Assembly (NCBI RefSeq): GCF_947495025.1
Contig: NZ_CANLXG010000001.1
Location: 124,001-188,000, forward strand
Direction of reading: 5' to 3'
Source of the DNA: an uncultured Roseobacter sp.
Lineage (GTDB): Bacteria; Pseudomonadota; Alphaproteobacteria; Rhodobacterales; Rhodobacteraceae
DNA: 64,000 nt
The notes beneath the pieces were generated by a model. The model was given only the letters and a program-made list of their open reading frames with translations, searched no databases and had not been told where the DNA came from. Shown here piece by piece: positions 27,479 through 36,518 of the stretch (positions are counted from its first letter, which is position 1; every line of letters starts with the position of its first letter). Position numbers and translations under genes: made by a program.

Positions 27479-28861
27479 TCAGGCCGTGCCATTTCCCAGG
27501 ACCTCGGAGATCGCTTCGCGTGTCACGCTGACGACCTGATCGACCTCTGCAGGTGTAATGCACAGCGGCGGGGCGAACCCGATCGTATCGCTTTGCGGCA
27601 TCGCTCTTGCGATCACACCACGCTGGCCCATGGCGGCAACGATCGACGGTACTACGCTGCGCGCAGGATCAAACCCGACGGGAGGCTCTGCGGTTTCTGC
27701 CAGTTCGACAGCACAGAGCAGTCCTTCGCCACGTACCTCGGCCACATTGGGATGCGCACCCACAGCATCCTGCAGGGCCGAGAGCATATAGGCGCCGGTA
27801 CTGCGTGCATTTGCTACAAGATCGAGTTCATCAATCAGCCTGAGGTTTGCGATGCCTGCTGCGGCGCCGATCGGATGCGCGGAATAGGTCCACCCGTGCC
27901 CGATTGCGCCATTCTCGTCGGTGCCCTTTTCCAGCACTTTCCAGACCCGGTCGGAGACTATGCTGCCGGACAACGGTGCGTAGGCGGATGTCAGTCCTTT
28001 GGCGATGGTCATCAGATCGGCCTCAATGCCGAAGTGTTCCGCACCGAACATCGTACCAAGGCGACCAAAACCGGTCACGACCTCGTCACAGACCAGCAGG
28101 ATGTCATAGCGGCGCAGGACTTCCTGAATGGCGGCCCAGTAACCTTCGGGCGGTGGCACAATCCCCCCGGTTCCCAGCAAGGGTTCCGCAACAAAGGCCG
28201 CAATCGTATCCGGCCCTTCTGCAAGGATCATCTCTTCGAGCTTACGGGCACAGAAACGGGTGAAATCAGCTTCGGACATATCTCTGTCCTGTCGCTGCAG
28301 ATAAAAGGGTGCTTCGGTGTGCAGCACCTGATCGAGCGGCAGATCGAACTTTTTGTGAAAGAGCGCGAGCCCGGTGAGCGACCCGGTCATCAGACCTGAG
28401 CCGTGGTAGCCCCGCCAGCGAGAGATGATCTTCTTTTTCTGCGGCTTGCCGATGATATTGTGATAGTACCAGACGAGTTTGATGTTGGTTTCATTCGCGT
28501 CCGAACCGCCCAGGCCGAAATACACTTTGGACATATTCGCGGGCGCGCGGTCGAGCACCATTTTTGCCAGTGTGACAGAGGCTTCGGTGCCATGGCCCAT
28601 GTAGGCATGGTAGTAGGCCAGCTGATGCGCCTGCTCTGCAATGGCATCCGTAATCTGGCGCCGGCCATATCCGACATTCACGCAGTAGAGGCCTGCAAAA
28701 GCGTCAAGCATGCGTCGTCCGTCCCGGTCCTCTATCCAGACACCTTCGCCACCGCTGATGATGCGCGTGGGAGTGTCGCCGCGGGCATGCGCCGCCAGAT
28801 GCGTAGATGGGTGAAAGAATGTGTCCCGATCCCATTCGGCCAGCGTGTCGTTCGTCAGCAT
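27479..28861 (-). CDS. doeD: Class III aminotransferase, probable diaminobutyrate transaminase of ectoine degradation
   Basis: A PLP enzyme of 460 residues with the class III pattern: GSDANETNIK and KIISRWRGYHG, cofactor aspartate in LLVCDEVVTGFGRLG, and Schiff-base lysine in MTIAKGLTSAYAPLSG. In the DOE pathway, DoeD converts L-2,4-diaminobutyrate to aspartate-beta-semialdehyde. The assignment rests on context: it follows doeB after 3 bases and doeA lies before that. On sequence alone it could be a beta-alanine/omega-amino acid-pyruvate transaminase, which is closely related. The aldehyde dehydrogenase (DoeC) is not in the window. Confidence 0.85.
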   Translation of the reverse strand: MLTNDTLAEWDRDTFFHPSTHLAAHARGDTPTRIISGGEGVWIEDRDGRRMLDAFAGLYCVNVGYGRRQITDAIAEQAHQLAYYHAYMGHGTEASVTLAKMVLDRAPANMSKVYFGLGGSDANETNIKLVWYYHNIIGKPQKKKIISRWRGYHGSGLMTGSLTGLALFHKKFDLPLDQVLHTEAPFYLQRQDRDMSEADFTRFCARKLEEMILAEGPDTIAAFVAEPLLGTGGIVPPPEGYWAAIQEVLRRYDILLVCDEVVTGFGRLGTMFGAEHFGIEADLMTIAKGLTSAYAPLSGSIVSDRVWKVLEKGTDENGAIGHGWTYSAHPIGAAAGIANLRLIDELDLVANARSTGAYMLSALQDAVGAHPNVAEVRGEGLLCAVELAETAEPPVGFDPARSVVPSIVAAMGQRGVIARAMPQSDTIGFAPPLCITPAEVDQVVSVTREAISEVLGNGTA

Positions 28862-28864
28862 CCT

Positions 28865-29875
28865 CTATTCCTTTACATGTTGAAGTTCTGTTGCCAGCAC
28901 GGCCAGACAATCACCGTGCCGGATCAGGCCCGGGTGGTGGCGTACCATCACAAGGCCGGGCGTGCTGGCATGGACATGCTCTGGTTCTGCGCCGGTCCGG
29001 TCGGTCGGCCATATGCGTGCGAGCAGATCGCCCTGTGCCACGGTCTCTCCGATTGATACCGCGAAATCGAGCATCCCGGCCCGCGGGGCAAAATGAAAAC
29101 AAGCAGCATCATCCTGGGCGAGATGTCGGGTTACTGCGGTTTCCTGCCTCCCCTGCAGAATACCGGTATGGATGAGCAGGTTGCGCAGGCCGCGCCGGGC
29201 AATCGCCGTGGTTTCAGGTGTCGCTGTTCCGCGCCCGCCCAGTTCGGTGGTGACAAATGTCTTGCCCTGGCGTTCCGCCGCGTGGTCATACATCGCGGCC
29301 GGGTCGATCTCCAGCATCTGGAGGCTGTACGGCGCACAGAACGCGTCGCGTGCCGCTCTGCAGCGCGCTTCCTGTTCTTTGTCGTCCAGCGTGTGACAGG
29401 CGGCAAAGGGCAGAAAGTCCAGAGACCGGCCCCCGGAATGAAAATCAAGCACCACATCGGCCATAGGCAACAGAACGCGGGTAAAATAATCGGCGATCTT
29501 TTCGGTGATGCTGCCATCCGGGCGCCCGGGGAACGAGCGGTTCATATTGCCGCCGTCGATGGGCGAGGTGCGGGTCCCTGCTGAGACGGCAGGCGCATTC
29601 ATGAAGGGGATCAGGATAATCCGGCCCGACACCTTATCTGCGGTGAGGGTCCGTGCTGCTTCCAGAATGGCGAGCGGTCCTTCATATTCGTCACCGTGAT
29701 TTCCGCCGGTGATCAGGGCGGTTGGTCCTGTGCCGTTACGGATAACGGTCACCGGGATCATCACCGAGCCCCAGGCGCTGTCGTCGCGGCTCCATGGCAG
29801 CTGCAGATGCCCGTGCTGCACACCCGGTGCATCAAAGTCGACCGTGCTGCTGACCGGAGAGGGCGGCAGGCTCAT
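28865..29875 (-). CDS. doeB: N2-acetyl-L-2,4-diaminobutanoate deacetylase
   Basis: DoeB removes the acetyl group from the product of ectoine ring opening to give L-2,4-diaminobutyrate. The 336-residue protein is of the succinylglutamate desuccinylase/aspartoacylase (M14-like zinc) superfamily: GGNHGDEYEG gives the His and Glu ligands, GNMNRSFPG follows, and VVLDFHSGG gives the third ligand. I start at ATG 29875, which overlaps the doeA stop (ATGA); an upstream in-frame start at 29914 would add 13 residues inside doeA. No signal peptide. Confidence 0.9.
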   Translation of the reverse strand: MSLPPSPVSSTVDFDAPGVQHGHLQLPWSRDDSAWGSVMIPVTVIRNGTGPTALITGGNHGDEYEGPLAILEAARTLTADKVSGRIILIPFMNAPAVSAGTRTSPIDGGNMNRSFPGRPDGSITEKIADYFTRVLLPMADVVLDFHSGGRSLDFLPFAACHTLDDKEQEARCRAARDAFCAPYSLQMLEIDPAAMYDHAAERQGKTFVTTELGGRGTATPETTAIARRGLRNLLIHTGILQGRQETAVTRHLAQDDAACFHFAPRAGMLDFAVSIGETVAQGDLLARIWPTDRTGAEPEHVHASTPGLVMVRHHPGLIRHGDCLAVLATELQHVKE

Positions 29876-31053
29876 GTCTTGACCATCAGTTCCCGGGGCG
29901 TCGTGCACAGACACTCCGCACCGTCATCAGTTATCAGCACAGGCTCTGTAATTTCGATACCGCCGTCATCCAGCCAGAGTGCCGGCATAAAATGAAACGT
30001 CATGCCCGGGGTCAGAACTGTCGTGTCTCCGGACCTCAGTGAAAAGGTGCGCTCGCCCCAGTCCGGCGGATAAGACAACCCGATTGAATATCCACACCGG
30101 TTGTCTTTTTCGAATCCCAGCCGGTTCAGCGCCCCGTTGAATGCCCGTGCGATATCGCCTGTCGTGTTGCCCGGACGTGCCTGCGCAAGGCCTGCGTCCA
30201 CTGCTTCGAGCACAGCGGCCTCGGCGCGGCGGTAGCGGTCAGGTGGCTCGCCCAGAAACAGCGTGCGCGACTGGGGGGCGTGGTACCGCCGGTAGACGCC
30301 TGCGATTTCAAAGAATGTGGCCTCGCCCTCTTTCATGGGCGCGGCGTTCCAGGTCAGATGCGGCGCCGTTGCATCCGCGCCGGACGGGGCAAGCGGCACA
30401 ATCGAGGGGTAGTCACCCCAGTGGCCGTCCGCGCCGGTGATCCCTGCGTGGCTGATCTCGGCAACCAGCGCGTTCTTTGGCAGACCGGGTCTTGCATGTT
30501 CCAGAATTGTCGCATGCATCTTTTCGACAATGCGGGCGGCACGCCGCATAAAGGTGATCTCTGCCGGGCTTTTCACACAGCGCTGCCAGTTTACAAGGCC
30601 GTTCACGTTCCTGAATGTGGCGCTGGAAAGCGCTGACTGCAAAGACAGAAATGCGGCAGCTGAAAAGTAATAATTGTCCATTTCCAGCCCGATGTTTGCG
30701 CCGGACCAGCCGTTGTCTGCAAGAAGGCGCGCAAGGTCTTCCATCGGGTGTTTTTCGGGGTTCTGCACATAGGTGTCGTCATATCCGTGGATGAAGGTGT
30801 CGGGCATCATGACCGTACGCTTCGCTCCCAGTGCATCTATTCCGCGCCCCCACCAGAGCGGTGGCCCCGCCATGGGCAGGATAACCGCCTGATGCACGTA
30901 AAATGACCAGCCATCATATCCTGTAAGCCACGCCATGTTTGCCGGATCAGACACTACAATGACGTCTGCCCCCGCCTCCTGCATCGCCGCGCGGGTGCGG
31001 GTGATGCGGGTATCGTATTCTGAAATTTCAAAGGGCAGATCTGTTACGGGCAT
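29872..31053 (-). CDS. doeA: Ectoine hydrolase
   Basis: DoeA opens the ectoine ring hydrolytically, mainly to N-alpha-acetyl-L-2,4-diaminobutyrate. The 393-residue protein has the creatinase/aminopeptidase P (M24) layout: N-terminal domain (about 1-160) with DVIVVSDPANMAWLTGYDGWSFY, characteristic for DoeA, and a pita-bread C-terminal domain with ITGADGHWGDYPSI and GMTFHFMPALWLDDGG. ATG 31053 has GGAGA eight bases upstream. First gene of doeA-doeB-doeD. The order, overlaps and paired neighbours make DoeA much more likely than a plain Xaa-Pro peptidase. Confidence 0.92.
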   Translation of the reverse strand: MPVTDLPFEISEYDTRITRTRAAMQEAGADVIVVSDPANMAWLTGYDGWSFYVHQAVILPMAGPPLWWGRGIDALGAKRTVMMPDTFIHGYDDTYVQNPEKHPMEDLARLLADNGWSGANIGLEMDNYYFSAAAFLSLQSALSSATFRNVNGLVNWQRCVKSPAEITFMRRAARIVEKMHATILEHARPGLPKNALVAEISHAGITGADGHWGDYPSIVPLAPSGADATAPHLTWNAAPMKEGEATFFEIAGVYRRYHAPQSRTLFLGEPPDRYRRAEAAVLEAVDAGLAQARPGNTTGDIARAFNGALNRLGFEKDNRCGYSIGLSYPPDWGERTFSLRSGDTTVLTPGMTFHFMPALWLDDGGIEITEPVLITDDGAECLCTTPRELMVKT

Positions 31054-31217
31054 CGCGGTCTCCGGTCATCCCGGGGCAGGGACGTAAGGCGACGTTAGCG
31101 GATCACTTCGTATCGGTCTATCGGGCATGAGCACAGTTCTGCACAGATTGGCAAGGCTGCTTTGACAGGTCGGATGTGGTCCGGCAAGATGGCCGGAACG
31201 CTGAACAGAGGCAGCTG

Positions 31218-32552
31218 ATGATACGACGTGCAACGAGTTTCCAGCCGACCACCCGTGCCGGTATATTTCTGGCGGCCATCTGCTCACTGTTTTTTGCTGC
31301 GACAGGCGCCGCGACGCAGGAAGCCTTCCGCCTTGAAGGGCACGGCGGGCCGGTAAAGGGCATTGGCACGACCCCGGACGGTACAATTCTGACGGCGAGT
31401 TTTGATAACTCGGTGGGCCTCTGGACGAAAGCGGGGCCGCGCTGGTTTGACGGGCACGAGGCTGCTGTGAACGCAGTGGTACAGGTCGGGGACGGAATGA
31501 TCGTGTCCGGTGGCGATGACTTTACCCTGCGCATCTGGGATCCGGAAACGGGGCAGGGGCGTGTTCTGGGGCGTCACGATGCCAAGATCATCCGTCTGGC
31601 CGTATCGCCCGATGGCAGGCGGGTTGCCTCTGCCAGCTGGGACAGGACGGTGACGATCTGGCCTCTGGATGGCAGCCAGCCTGTCGTGCTGCGCGGTCAC
31701 GCCAACACCGTCAGCGATGTCGCGTTTTCCCCCGATGGCGCGCGGGTCTATACTGTTTCAGCAGACGGCACCGTACGTTTATGGGACGCGGATACCGGCG
31801 CGTTTACCAGGCGTCTTGTGCAGCATGGTTTCGGGATAAACACTGTTCTTGTGGCACCGGACGAAAGCTGGCTGGCCTATGGTGCTGTCGACGGGGGCAC
31901 CCGTGTTATTTCCCTTCCTGACGGTGGTGAAAGCGGAGATTTTACCGCAGACCGCCGTCCGATCCTAGCGATGGCCTACAACAGCGCAGTCAACCGGATC
32001 GCGGTTGGGGACGCTCAGGGTTACATCATGATGATCGATACCGCCGAGTGGCGGATATCCGATGACTTTCGCGCGACAGCCTCCGGTCCTGTCTGGGCGC
32101 TGGCATTTTCGCCGGACGGCCGGAACATCCACGCCGGCGGCATATCGGATGCACTGCACAGCTGGCCTGTTGCGAGCCTGGACACTGCGGAACAGATGGC
32201 CGGGACGGAACGGTCGTTTCTGAAGGACCCCGATCTGATGTCCAACGGCGAGCGCCAGTTTCAGCGCAAGTGCTCTGTCTGCCATACGCTTGAACCGGAC
32301 AGCAAGCGCCGTGCCGGCCCGACACTGTTCGGGCTGTTTGGCCGGCCGGCCGGTGCCGTCACAGATTACTTTTATTCCGACACGCTGATTTCGGCTGACA
32401 TTGTGTGGTCAGAAGAAACGATTGACCTGTTGTTTGATCTCGGACCCGATCATTATATTCCGGGATCAAAAATGCCCATGCAGCGTATCACGGACGCACA
32501 GGACAGGGCGGATCTGATTGCTTTCCTGCGCGAGGTAACCGCGCCGGAATAA
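31218..32552 (+). CDS. WD40 beta-propeller - cytochrome c fusion protein, periplasmic
   Basis: The 444-residue protein starts at ATG 31218 (AGAGG upstream) with a signal peptide (ends near ATGAATQEA). About seven WD40-like blades follow (residues 35-335): GHGGPVKGIGTTPDG, GHEAAVNAVV, SGGDDFTLRIWDPETG, SPDGRRVASASWDRTVTIW and FSPDGARVYTVSADGTVRLWD. A class I cytochrome c domain ends the chain (about 350-440) with CSVCH and axial methionine in GSKMPMQR. Haem attachment requires export to the periplasm. Probably a redox protein with a protein-binding propeller; partner unknown. Divergent from doeA, and followed by a terminator. Confidence 0.88.
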   Translation: MIRRATSFQPTTRAGIFLAAICSLFFAATGAATQEAFRLEGHGGPVKGIGTTPDGTILTASFDNSVGLWTKAGPRWFDGHEAAVNAVVQVGDGMIVSGGDDFTLRIWDPETGQGRVLGRHDAKIIRLAVSPDGRRVASASWDRTVTIWPLDGSQPVVLRGHANTVSDVAFSPDGARVYTVSADGTVRLWDADTGAFTRRLVQHGFGINTVLVAPDESWLAYGAVDGGTRVISLPDGGESGDFTADRRPILAMAYNSAVNRIAVGDAQGYIMMIDTAEWRISDDFRATASGPVWALAFSPDGRNIHAGGISDALHSWPVASLDTAEQMAGTERSFLKDPDLMSNGERQFQRKCSVCHTLEPDSKRRAGPTLFGLFGRPAGAVTDYFYSDTLISADIVWSEETIDLLFDLGPDHYIPGSKMPMQRITDAQDRADLIAFLREVTAPE

Positions 32553-32585
32553 CTGCCCGGGCGGATCTTCCTCAGGGGCAAACCG

Positions 32586-32607
32586 CCGGAAGGGGCATCC
32601 GGTTTTT
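32586..32607 (+). terminator. Probable intrinsic terminator after the WD40-cytochrome c gene
   Basis: CCGGA (32586-32590), a seven-base loop and TCCGG (32598-32602) followed by five T, 34 bases after the stop. The stem is short, so the call is moderate. Confidence 0.55.
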
Positions 32608-32721
32608 CAGGAAAACCTCAGTCGCGGCATGTCACGTGAATTCAATGCAGTCTGTGCCTGTCCGGATAACTTCTGGGGGCAGTGCTGCGGGCAGCGGGAC
32701 CGCACCCGGCGTCCCTGGAAT

Positions 32722-33156
32722 TTATCCCGCTCCACGCGTCTGGATCAGATGGCTGACAAGGCCGCGGGGCATTATTTCACCCTGGCTGTTGAACCATGCG
32801 TCAAAGTCCAGTGTTCCGGCATCGTATCCGCCTTCAAAATAGCGCTCTCCGCGCTTGGATGCCGCGAACAGGACGAAGGAGGCTGCAACTTTTGTATTGC
32901 CCAGCATCTGACCGATCACATGCCCCATATAGTCCGGACACACATCGTCATCGTCGCCTTTGTTGAAACGCCGGCAGGCCTCTTCGGTAAAGCCGATGGT
33001 ATAGCCGAGCGCAAAGGGCTCGTTCAGCAACAGATCAGAAACAAGATGTTGAACCTTGTCGGTGACGGCCGACAGCTGACGCACGGCGACGTTGGCTACC
33101 ACCGTCACGTCCTGCAAAGACACAGTCATCTGTTCGAGATTGATAATTCTGTTCAT
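32722..33156 (-). CDS. Hypothetical protein, 144 residues
   Basis: I do not recognise this cytosolic-looking protein. The chain is soluble, without signal peptide or membrane helix, and looks like a compact alpha/beta fold: LQDVTVVANVAVRQLSAVTD, LVSDLLLNEPFALGYTIGFTEEACRRF and FDAWFNSQGEIMPRGLVSHL. Codon use resembles the neighbours and the frame is uninterrupted, which supports a real gene, although no strong ribosome binding site precedes ATG 33156. It is transcribed alone toward the end of the WD40-cytochrome gene. Confidence 0.65.
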   Translation of the reverse strand: MNRIINLEQMTVSLQDVTVVANVAVRQLSAVTDKVQHLVSDLLLNEPFALGYTIGFTEEACRRFNKGDDDDVCPDYMGHVIGQMLGNTKVAASFVLFAASKRGERYFEGGYDAGTLDFDAWFNSQGEIMPRGLVSHLIQTRGAG

Positions 33157-33372
33157 GGCTCACAGGTGGAGGCGGTTGCACGTCGGGTTGATATCTTCCG
33201 GCTCAGCAACCGTGCAGAGAGTGCAGGGCGGCGGGACTGATCCCGCTTCTGTCCCCTTGTCTGGAACATAAACGAAACCACACGACACAGGACATCGCCG
33301 GGGGCGGAGGACGCATTGCTCATTCGGGTACCTTGCCGTTCTTCCAGAATGGGAAGTACAGACGTTTGTTAC

Positions 33373-33388
33373 AGGTACGATGGTACCT
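33373..33388. promoter_or_regulatory. Perfect dyad AGGTAC-N4-GTACCT
   Basis: AGGTACGATGGTACCT has perfect 6-bp arms about 170 bases upstream of the kinase gene. Its half-site resembles but is offset by one base from the TAGGTA/TAGGCA dyads at 33424 and 36519, so it may bind another protein. Confidence 0.35.
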
Positions 33389-33423
33389 TTGACGGCCCTC
33401 ATCAGGAAACCGGTATGTTTGCC

Positions 33424-33439
33424 TAGGTAGAATTGCCTA
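33424..33439. promoter_or_regulatory. Dyad TAGGTA-N4-TGCCTA upstream of the two-component operon
   Basis: TAGGTAGAATTGCCTA, one mismatch from a perfect dyad, with the same architecture as the site at 36519-36534 beyond the operon. A GTTAAA -10-like box at 33457 would put the dyad centre near -38 to -40. Inferred: autoregulatory site of the FixJ-type regulator at 35863. Confidence 0.5.
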
Positions 33440-33556
33440 TAGACTGCGTGAGCGCTGTTAAAAAATCCGGTGTGGTGGCAACATCACCCTGTGGCCGGGC
33501 CGGGACGTGGCCCGACAGGTGTGATGCCTGAAAGGAATGGATGGGGGCGGCTTCAG

Positions 33557-35866
33557 ATGAAAACCTCTTTAGGGCTGGTGCTTGCGTTCTGCCTTGCTGG
33601 CCTGCAGTTTGTCGCAATCACAATTATCATGTCGTCCTCCTACGTGACGTCCGAGCGTGTGCTGCTGAATCACGCGCGCAGCCTTCTGCGCGATGTCGGT
33701 GTGAACACAATTGCGCATTCCAAAGGGTTTCTTGAACCTGCGAAGGGCGCTGCGGAACTGGCCGCACGGATTGCCGAGAACAGAATTATTGCGAGTGACA
33801 ACAGAGAGCTGCTGGAACAGCTTCTGTTTCAGCAGCTTCAGACGGCACCGCATCTTGCCGGACTGTTTTACGGCGACCAGCGCGGCAACTTTGTCTACGT
33901 CAAACACAGCGAGGAACCGGCGCCCTTCCGCTCCAAGATCATCTCGCGCGACGGGGAGGACCGGGAAACCGAACTGATCTGGCGGGACCATACCTATGAA
34001 CCGGTCAGCCGTATCGCCGATCCGGCAGACACTTTTGATCCCAGAAACCGGCCATGGTACCTGCGCGCACAGACTGAACGCACGACGGTCTGGACTGATC
34101 CCTACATATTTTTCAGCTCTCAGAACCCGGGCATTACGATTGCCGTTCCGGTCATTTCCGACGACGGTGATGTCCAGGGTGTTGTTGGTGTGGACATCGA
34201 GATCAGCGAGCTGTCGGAATTTCTTTCTGAGCTGAAGATCGGCGAAAACGGCACCGCGCTGATCGTCAATCAGAACGGCGATGTCATAGCACATCCAAAG
34301 CCAAGCCTGCTCAGGGCCGTTAACACCGACGGAACTTTCCGGTTTGCCGGTATCGGAGAGATCGAGGATCAGATCGCGCAGGCAGCATTCGGTGACCTGT
34401 CCAGAATGGACCAGGTTCTGATCGACACCGAAAGATACGCAGAGTTCAGTCACCGTGGCGCGGACTATGTATCAACGATCATGCCAACCATGAGCACTGA
34501 ACTGCCCTGGACCATTGCGGTCTACGCGCCCGAGGCGGATTTTATCGGTGCAATCGTTCAGAACAGAACGCGCAACATCTGGATTGCCGCGCTGGTTTCT
34601 GTGCTGACCGGGGTGGTCGGGCTTTTTCTGGCGAACTATATAAACCGGCCCGTACGGGCTTTTGCCGTGCGCGCGGCGCTGATCTCGCAGGGTGAAGTCG
34701 ACCCCGCAGCGCCCATGCCCCGGACATACAAAGAGCTGGAGCGGGCGAATACCGCGCTCACCGAAGAAATCATGCAGCGCAAGACAACGGAGCGTGAATA
34801 TGGGCAGACATTTGAGCTGTCTTCGCGTGGTATGGTGCAGATTTCAGCGGAAACAGGCGCGCTCATCCGGGTCAATTCGAAATTTGCCAGCATTATGGGC
34901 TACGAGGTCGAGGAGCTGCTGGAGAGGAATGTCGCTGACTTTCTGGCGCCTGAGGATCCGGCACTGTTCGATCAGATTGTTGATGAGACGCTGGAATCGG
35001 GCGATGCCAGCATAGAGCAGAAATGTGTTCGCAAGGATGGCCAGTCTGTCTGGTTGCGGGTGAATGCGATCATGATCCGCGACAACCACGGTAAACCGCT
35101 GCATATCGTGGCGACCATCAATGACATTACCAAGACCAGAAACACACAGAAACAGATCGAAAAGCTCAACCGTGATCTGTCTCATCTCGCGCGGGGGGAA
35201 CTGCTTGGGCAGATGGCCGCTGGCCTGGCACATGAACTGAACCAGCCCCTGACCGCCATAACGCAGAACGCAGATGCCGCCCTGATGACGGCCGGAGAAA
35301 ACAAAGTACAGAACGAAGAGCTGAACCAGATTTTGCGTGATCTTGACCAGCAGGCGCACCGGGCTGCCGACATTATCAAAGCGCTCAGAAGTTTTGCGCG
35401 CAAGGGTGAGGAATGGAAAACCCCCTTTGATCTTGATGCTCTTATCGACCAGACCCTGCATCTTGTTCAGGCCGAGGCCACCGAACATGGGGTCAGTATC
35501 GCTGTTGCACTCGACGATCTGCCACGGGTGCTGGGTATTCGGATTCAGATCGCTCAGGTGATCGTAAATCTGCTCCGCAATGCCATTGAGGCGATGGCAG
35601 AATCCGATAGCACCGACAGATCAGTCCGTATCACCGCCAGTGTCGAAAAGGGGTTCGTCAAGGTATCCGTTGATGACACGGGGCCCGGCGTTGACCCCGG
35701 TCTGGATCTGTTTTCGCAGTTCGAAACGTCGAAAGCAGACGGAATGGGGCTGGGCTTATCCATCTGTCGCTCCATTATTGAAGCAGGCGGCGGTCGCATG
35801 TGGCATGAAGCAGGCGATCCGTCTGGTGCACGTTTTTGTTTTACAGTTCCGGTGGCTGACAAATGA
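33557..35866 (+). CDS. Membrane sensor histidine kinase (Cache-PAS-HisKA-HATPase)
   Basis: The 769-residue kinase has a membrane helix at about 5-28, a periplasmic dCache sensor (about 35-335; FDPRNRPWYLRA is a Cache hallmark and GVVGVDIEISELSEFL ends it), a second helix (338-360), a HAMP-like linker, a PAS domain (about 420-530), HisKA with phospho-acceptor H559 in GLAHELNQPLTAI, and an HATPase_c domain with NLLRNAIEAM, DDTGPGV and GMGLGLSICRSI. Dicarboxylate, amino acid or quaternary amine ligands are usual for dCache, but none can be assigned. Start is ATG 33557; upstream frame extension lacks support. The stop overlaps the regulator start (ATGA). Confidence 0.92.
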   Translation: MKTSLGLVLAFCLAGLQFVAITIIMSSSYVTSERVLLNHARSLLRDVGVNTIAHSKGFLEPAKGAAELAARIAENRIIASDNRELLEQLLFQQLQTAPHLAGLFYGDQRGNFVYVKHSEEPAPFRSKIISRDGEDRETELIWRDHTYEPVSRIADPADTFDPRNRPWYLRAQTERTTVWTDPYIFFSSQNPGITIAVPVISDDGDVQGVVGVDIEISELSEFLSELKIGENGTALIVNQNGDVIAHPKPSLLRAVNTDGTFRFAGIGEIEDQIAQAAFGDLSRMDQVLIDTERYAEFSHRGADYVSTIMPTMSTELPWTIAVYAPEADFIGAIVQNRTRNIWIAALVSVLTGVVGLFLANYINRPVRAFAVRAALISQGEVDPAAPMPRTYKELERANTALTEEIMQRKTTEREYGQTFELSSRGMVQISAETGALIRVNSKFASIMGYEVEELLERNVADFLAPEDPALFDQIVDETLESGDASIEQKCVRKDGQSVWLRVNAIMIRDNHGKPLHIVATINDITKTRNTQKQIEKLNRDLSHLARGELLGQMAAGLAHELNQPLTAITQNADAALMTAGENKVQNEELNQILRDLDQQAHRAADIIKALRSFARKGEEWKTPFDLDALIDQTLHLVQAEATEHGVSIAVALDDLPRVLGIRIQIAQVIVNLLRNAIEAMAESDSTDRSVRITASVEKGFVKVSVDDTGPGVDPGLDLFSQFETSKADGMGLGLSICRSIIEAGGGRMWHEAGDPSGARFCFTVPVADK

Positions 35867-36489
35867 CCGACAATAAAGAGACAGTTTTTATCGTGGATGA
35901 CGACGAGGACATCCGGTCGTCGCTCACCAGATCCCTGAGTAAACGTGGCTTTGTCGTTGAGACCTTTGACTCCGCTCAGGCCTTTCTTGACGCCTATGAA
36001 CCTGGTCTTTCGGGATGCATCATTCTCGACTATGGCATGATCGGTATGAATGGCCTGGAGCTTCAGCAGAAACTCGTGACCGAGGGCCGCGCCCTGCCGA
36101 TCGTCTTTATAACAGGACACGGCGGCGTGCCTGAATCGGTGCAGGCCATGAAAGCCGGTGCGGTCGACTTTCTGGAAAAGCCATTTCGTACCGACACTCT
36201 GGTCGAACGCATCAGGCAGGCTCTGAAGATCAGTGCGGCCACCAGCGAAACCCGGAAAAAAGCACTGCGGGCAAAAATGATGCTCGACACGCTGACGACG
36301 CGCGAGCGGGAGATTGTCGATATGATCGTGTCCAACCCGTCAAACACCACGAGCAAGGAAATTGCGCGCGCGCTTCAGATAAGCCCCAGGACGGTCGACC
36401 ATCATCGTGCGCGCATTCTGGAAAAGATGCAGGCAAATTCGATGGTCGAGCTGATTGACCTGGCTATTGCATCACAGCGCCTGTCGTGA
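35863..36489 (+). CDS. FixJ/NarL-type response regulator with LuxR helix-turn-helix
   Basis: The 208-residue regulator has a receiver (1-125) with acidic pocket FIVDDDED, phospho-acceptor D56 in CIILDYGM, ITGHGG and the conserved lysine in FLEKPF, and a LuxR-type helix-turn-helix (about 140-205) with LTTREREIVDMIV, SKEIARALQISPRTVDHHRARILEKM. The receiver resembles FixJ. It is translationally coupled to the kinase and is the obvious partner. The palindromes at 33424 and 36519 are candidate binding sites. The FixL haem-binding PAS is not evident in the kinase, so an oxygen role is not implied. Confidence 0.93.
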   Translation: MTDNKETVFIVDDDEDIRSSLTRSLSKRGFVVETFDSAQAFLDAYEPGLSGCIILDYGMIGMNGLELQQKLVTEGRALPIVFITGHGGVPESVQAMKAGAVDFLEKPFRTDTLVERIRQALKISAATSETRKKALRAKMMLDTLTTREREIVDMIVSNPSNTTSKEIARALQISPRTVDHHRARILEKMQANSMVELIDLAIASQRLS

Positions 36490-36518
36490 CCTGCGTGTGG
36501 TTGCCCGCTGTCCGGGTA

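Larger units (their letters stand above)
33157..33556. other. 400-bp intergenic region with two palindromes
   Basis: No credible gene is seen. The region separates the divergent hypothetical gene (33156) from the kinase gene (33557). It holds two N4-spaced dyads (33373-33388 and 33424-33439) and a -10-like GTTAAA at 33457-33462, which fits a promoter for the kinase operon. Confidence 0.6.

Noticed and set aside
27314..28399. 361-codon plus-strand frame
   Set aside because: It begins inside the complement of tRNA-Ser (ETKGFEPSRPF artefact) and then runs antisense to doeD.
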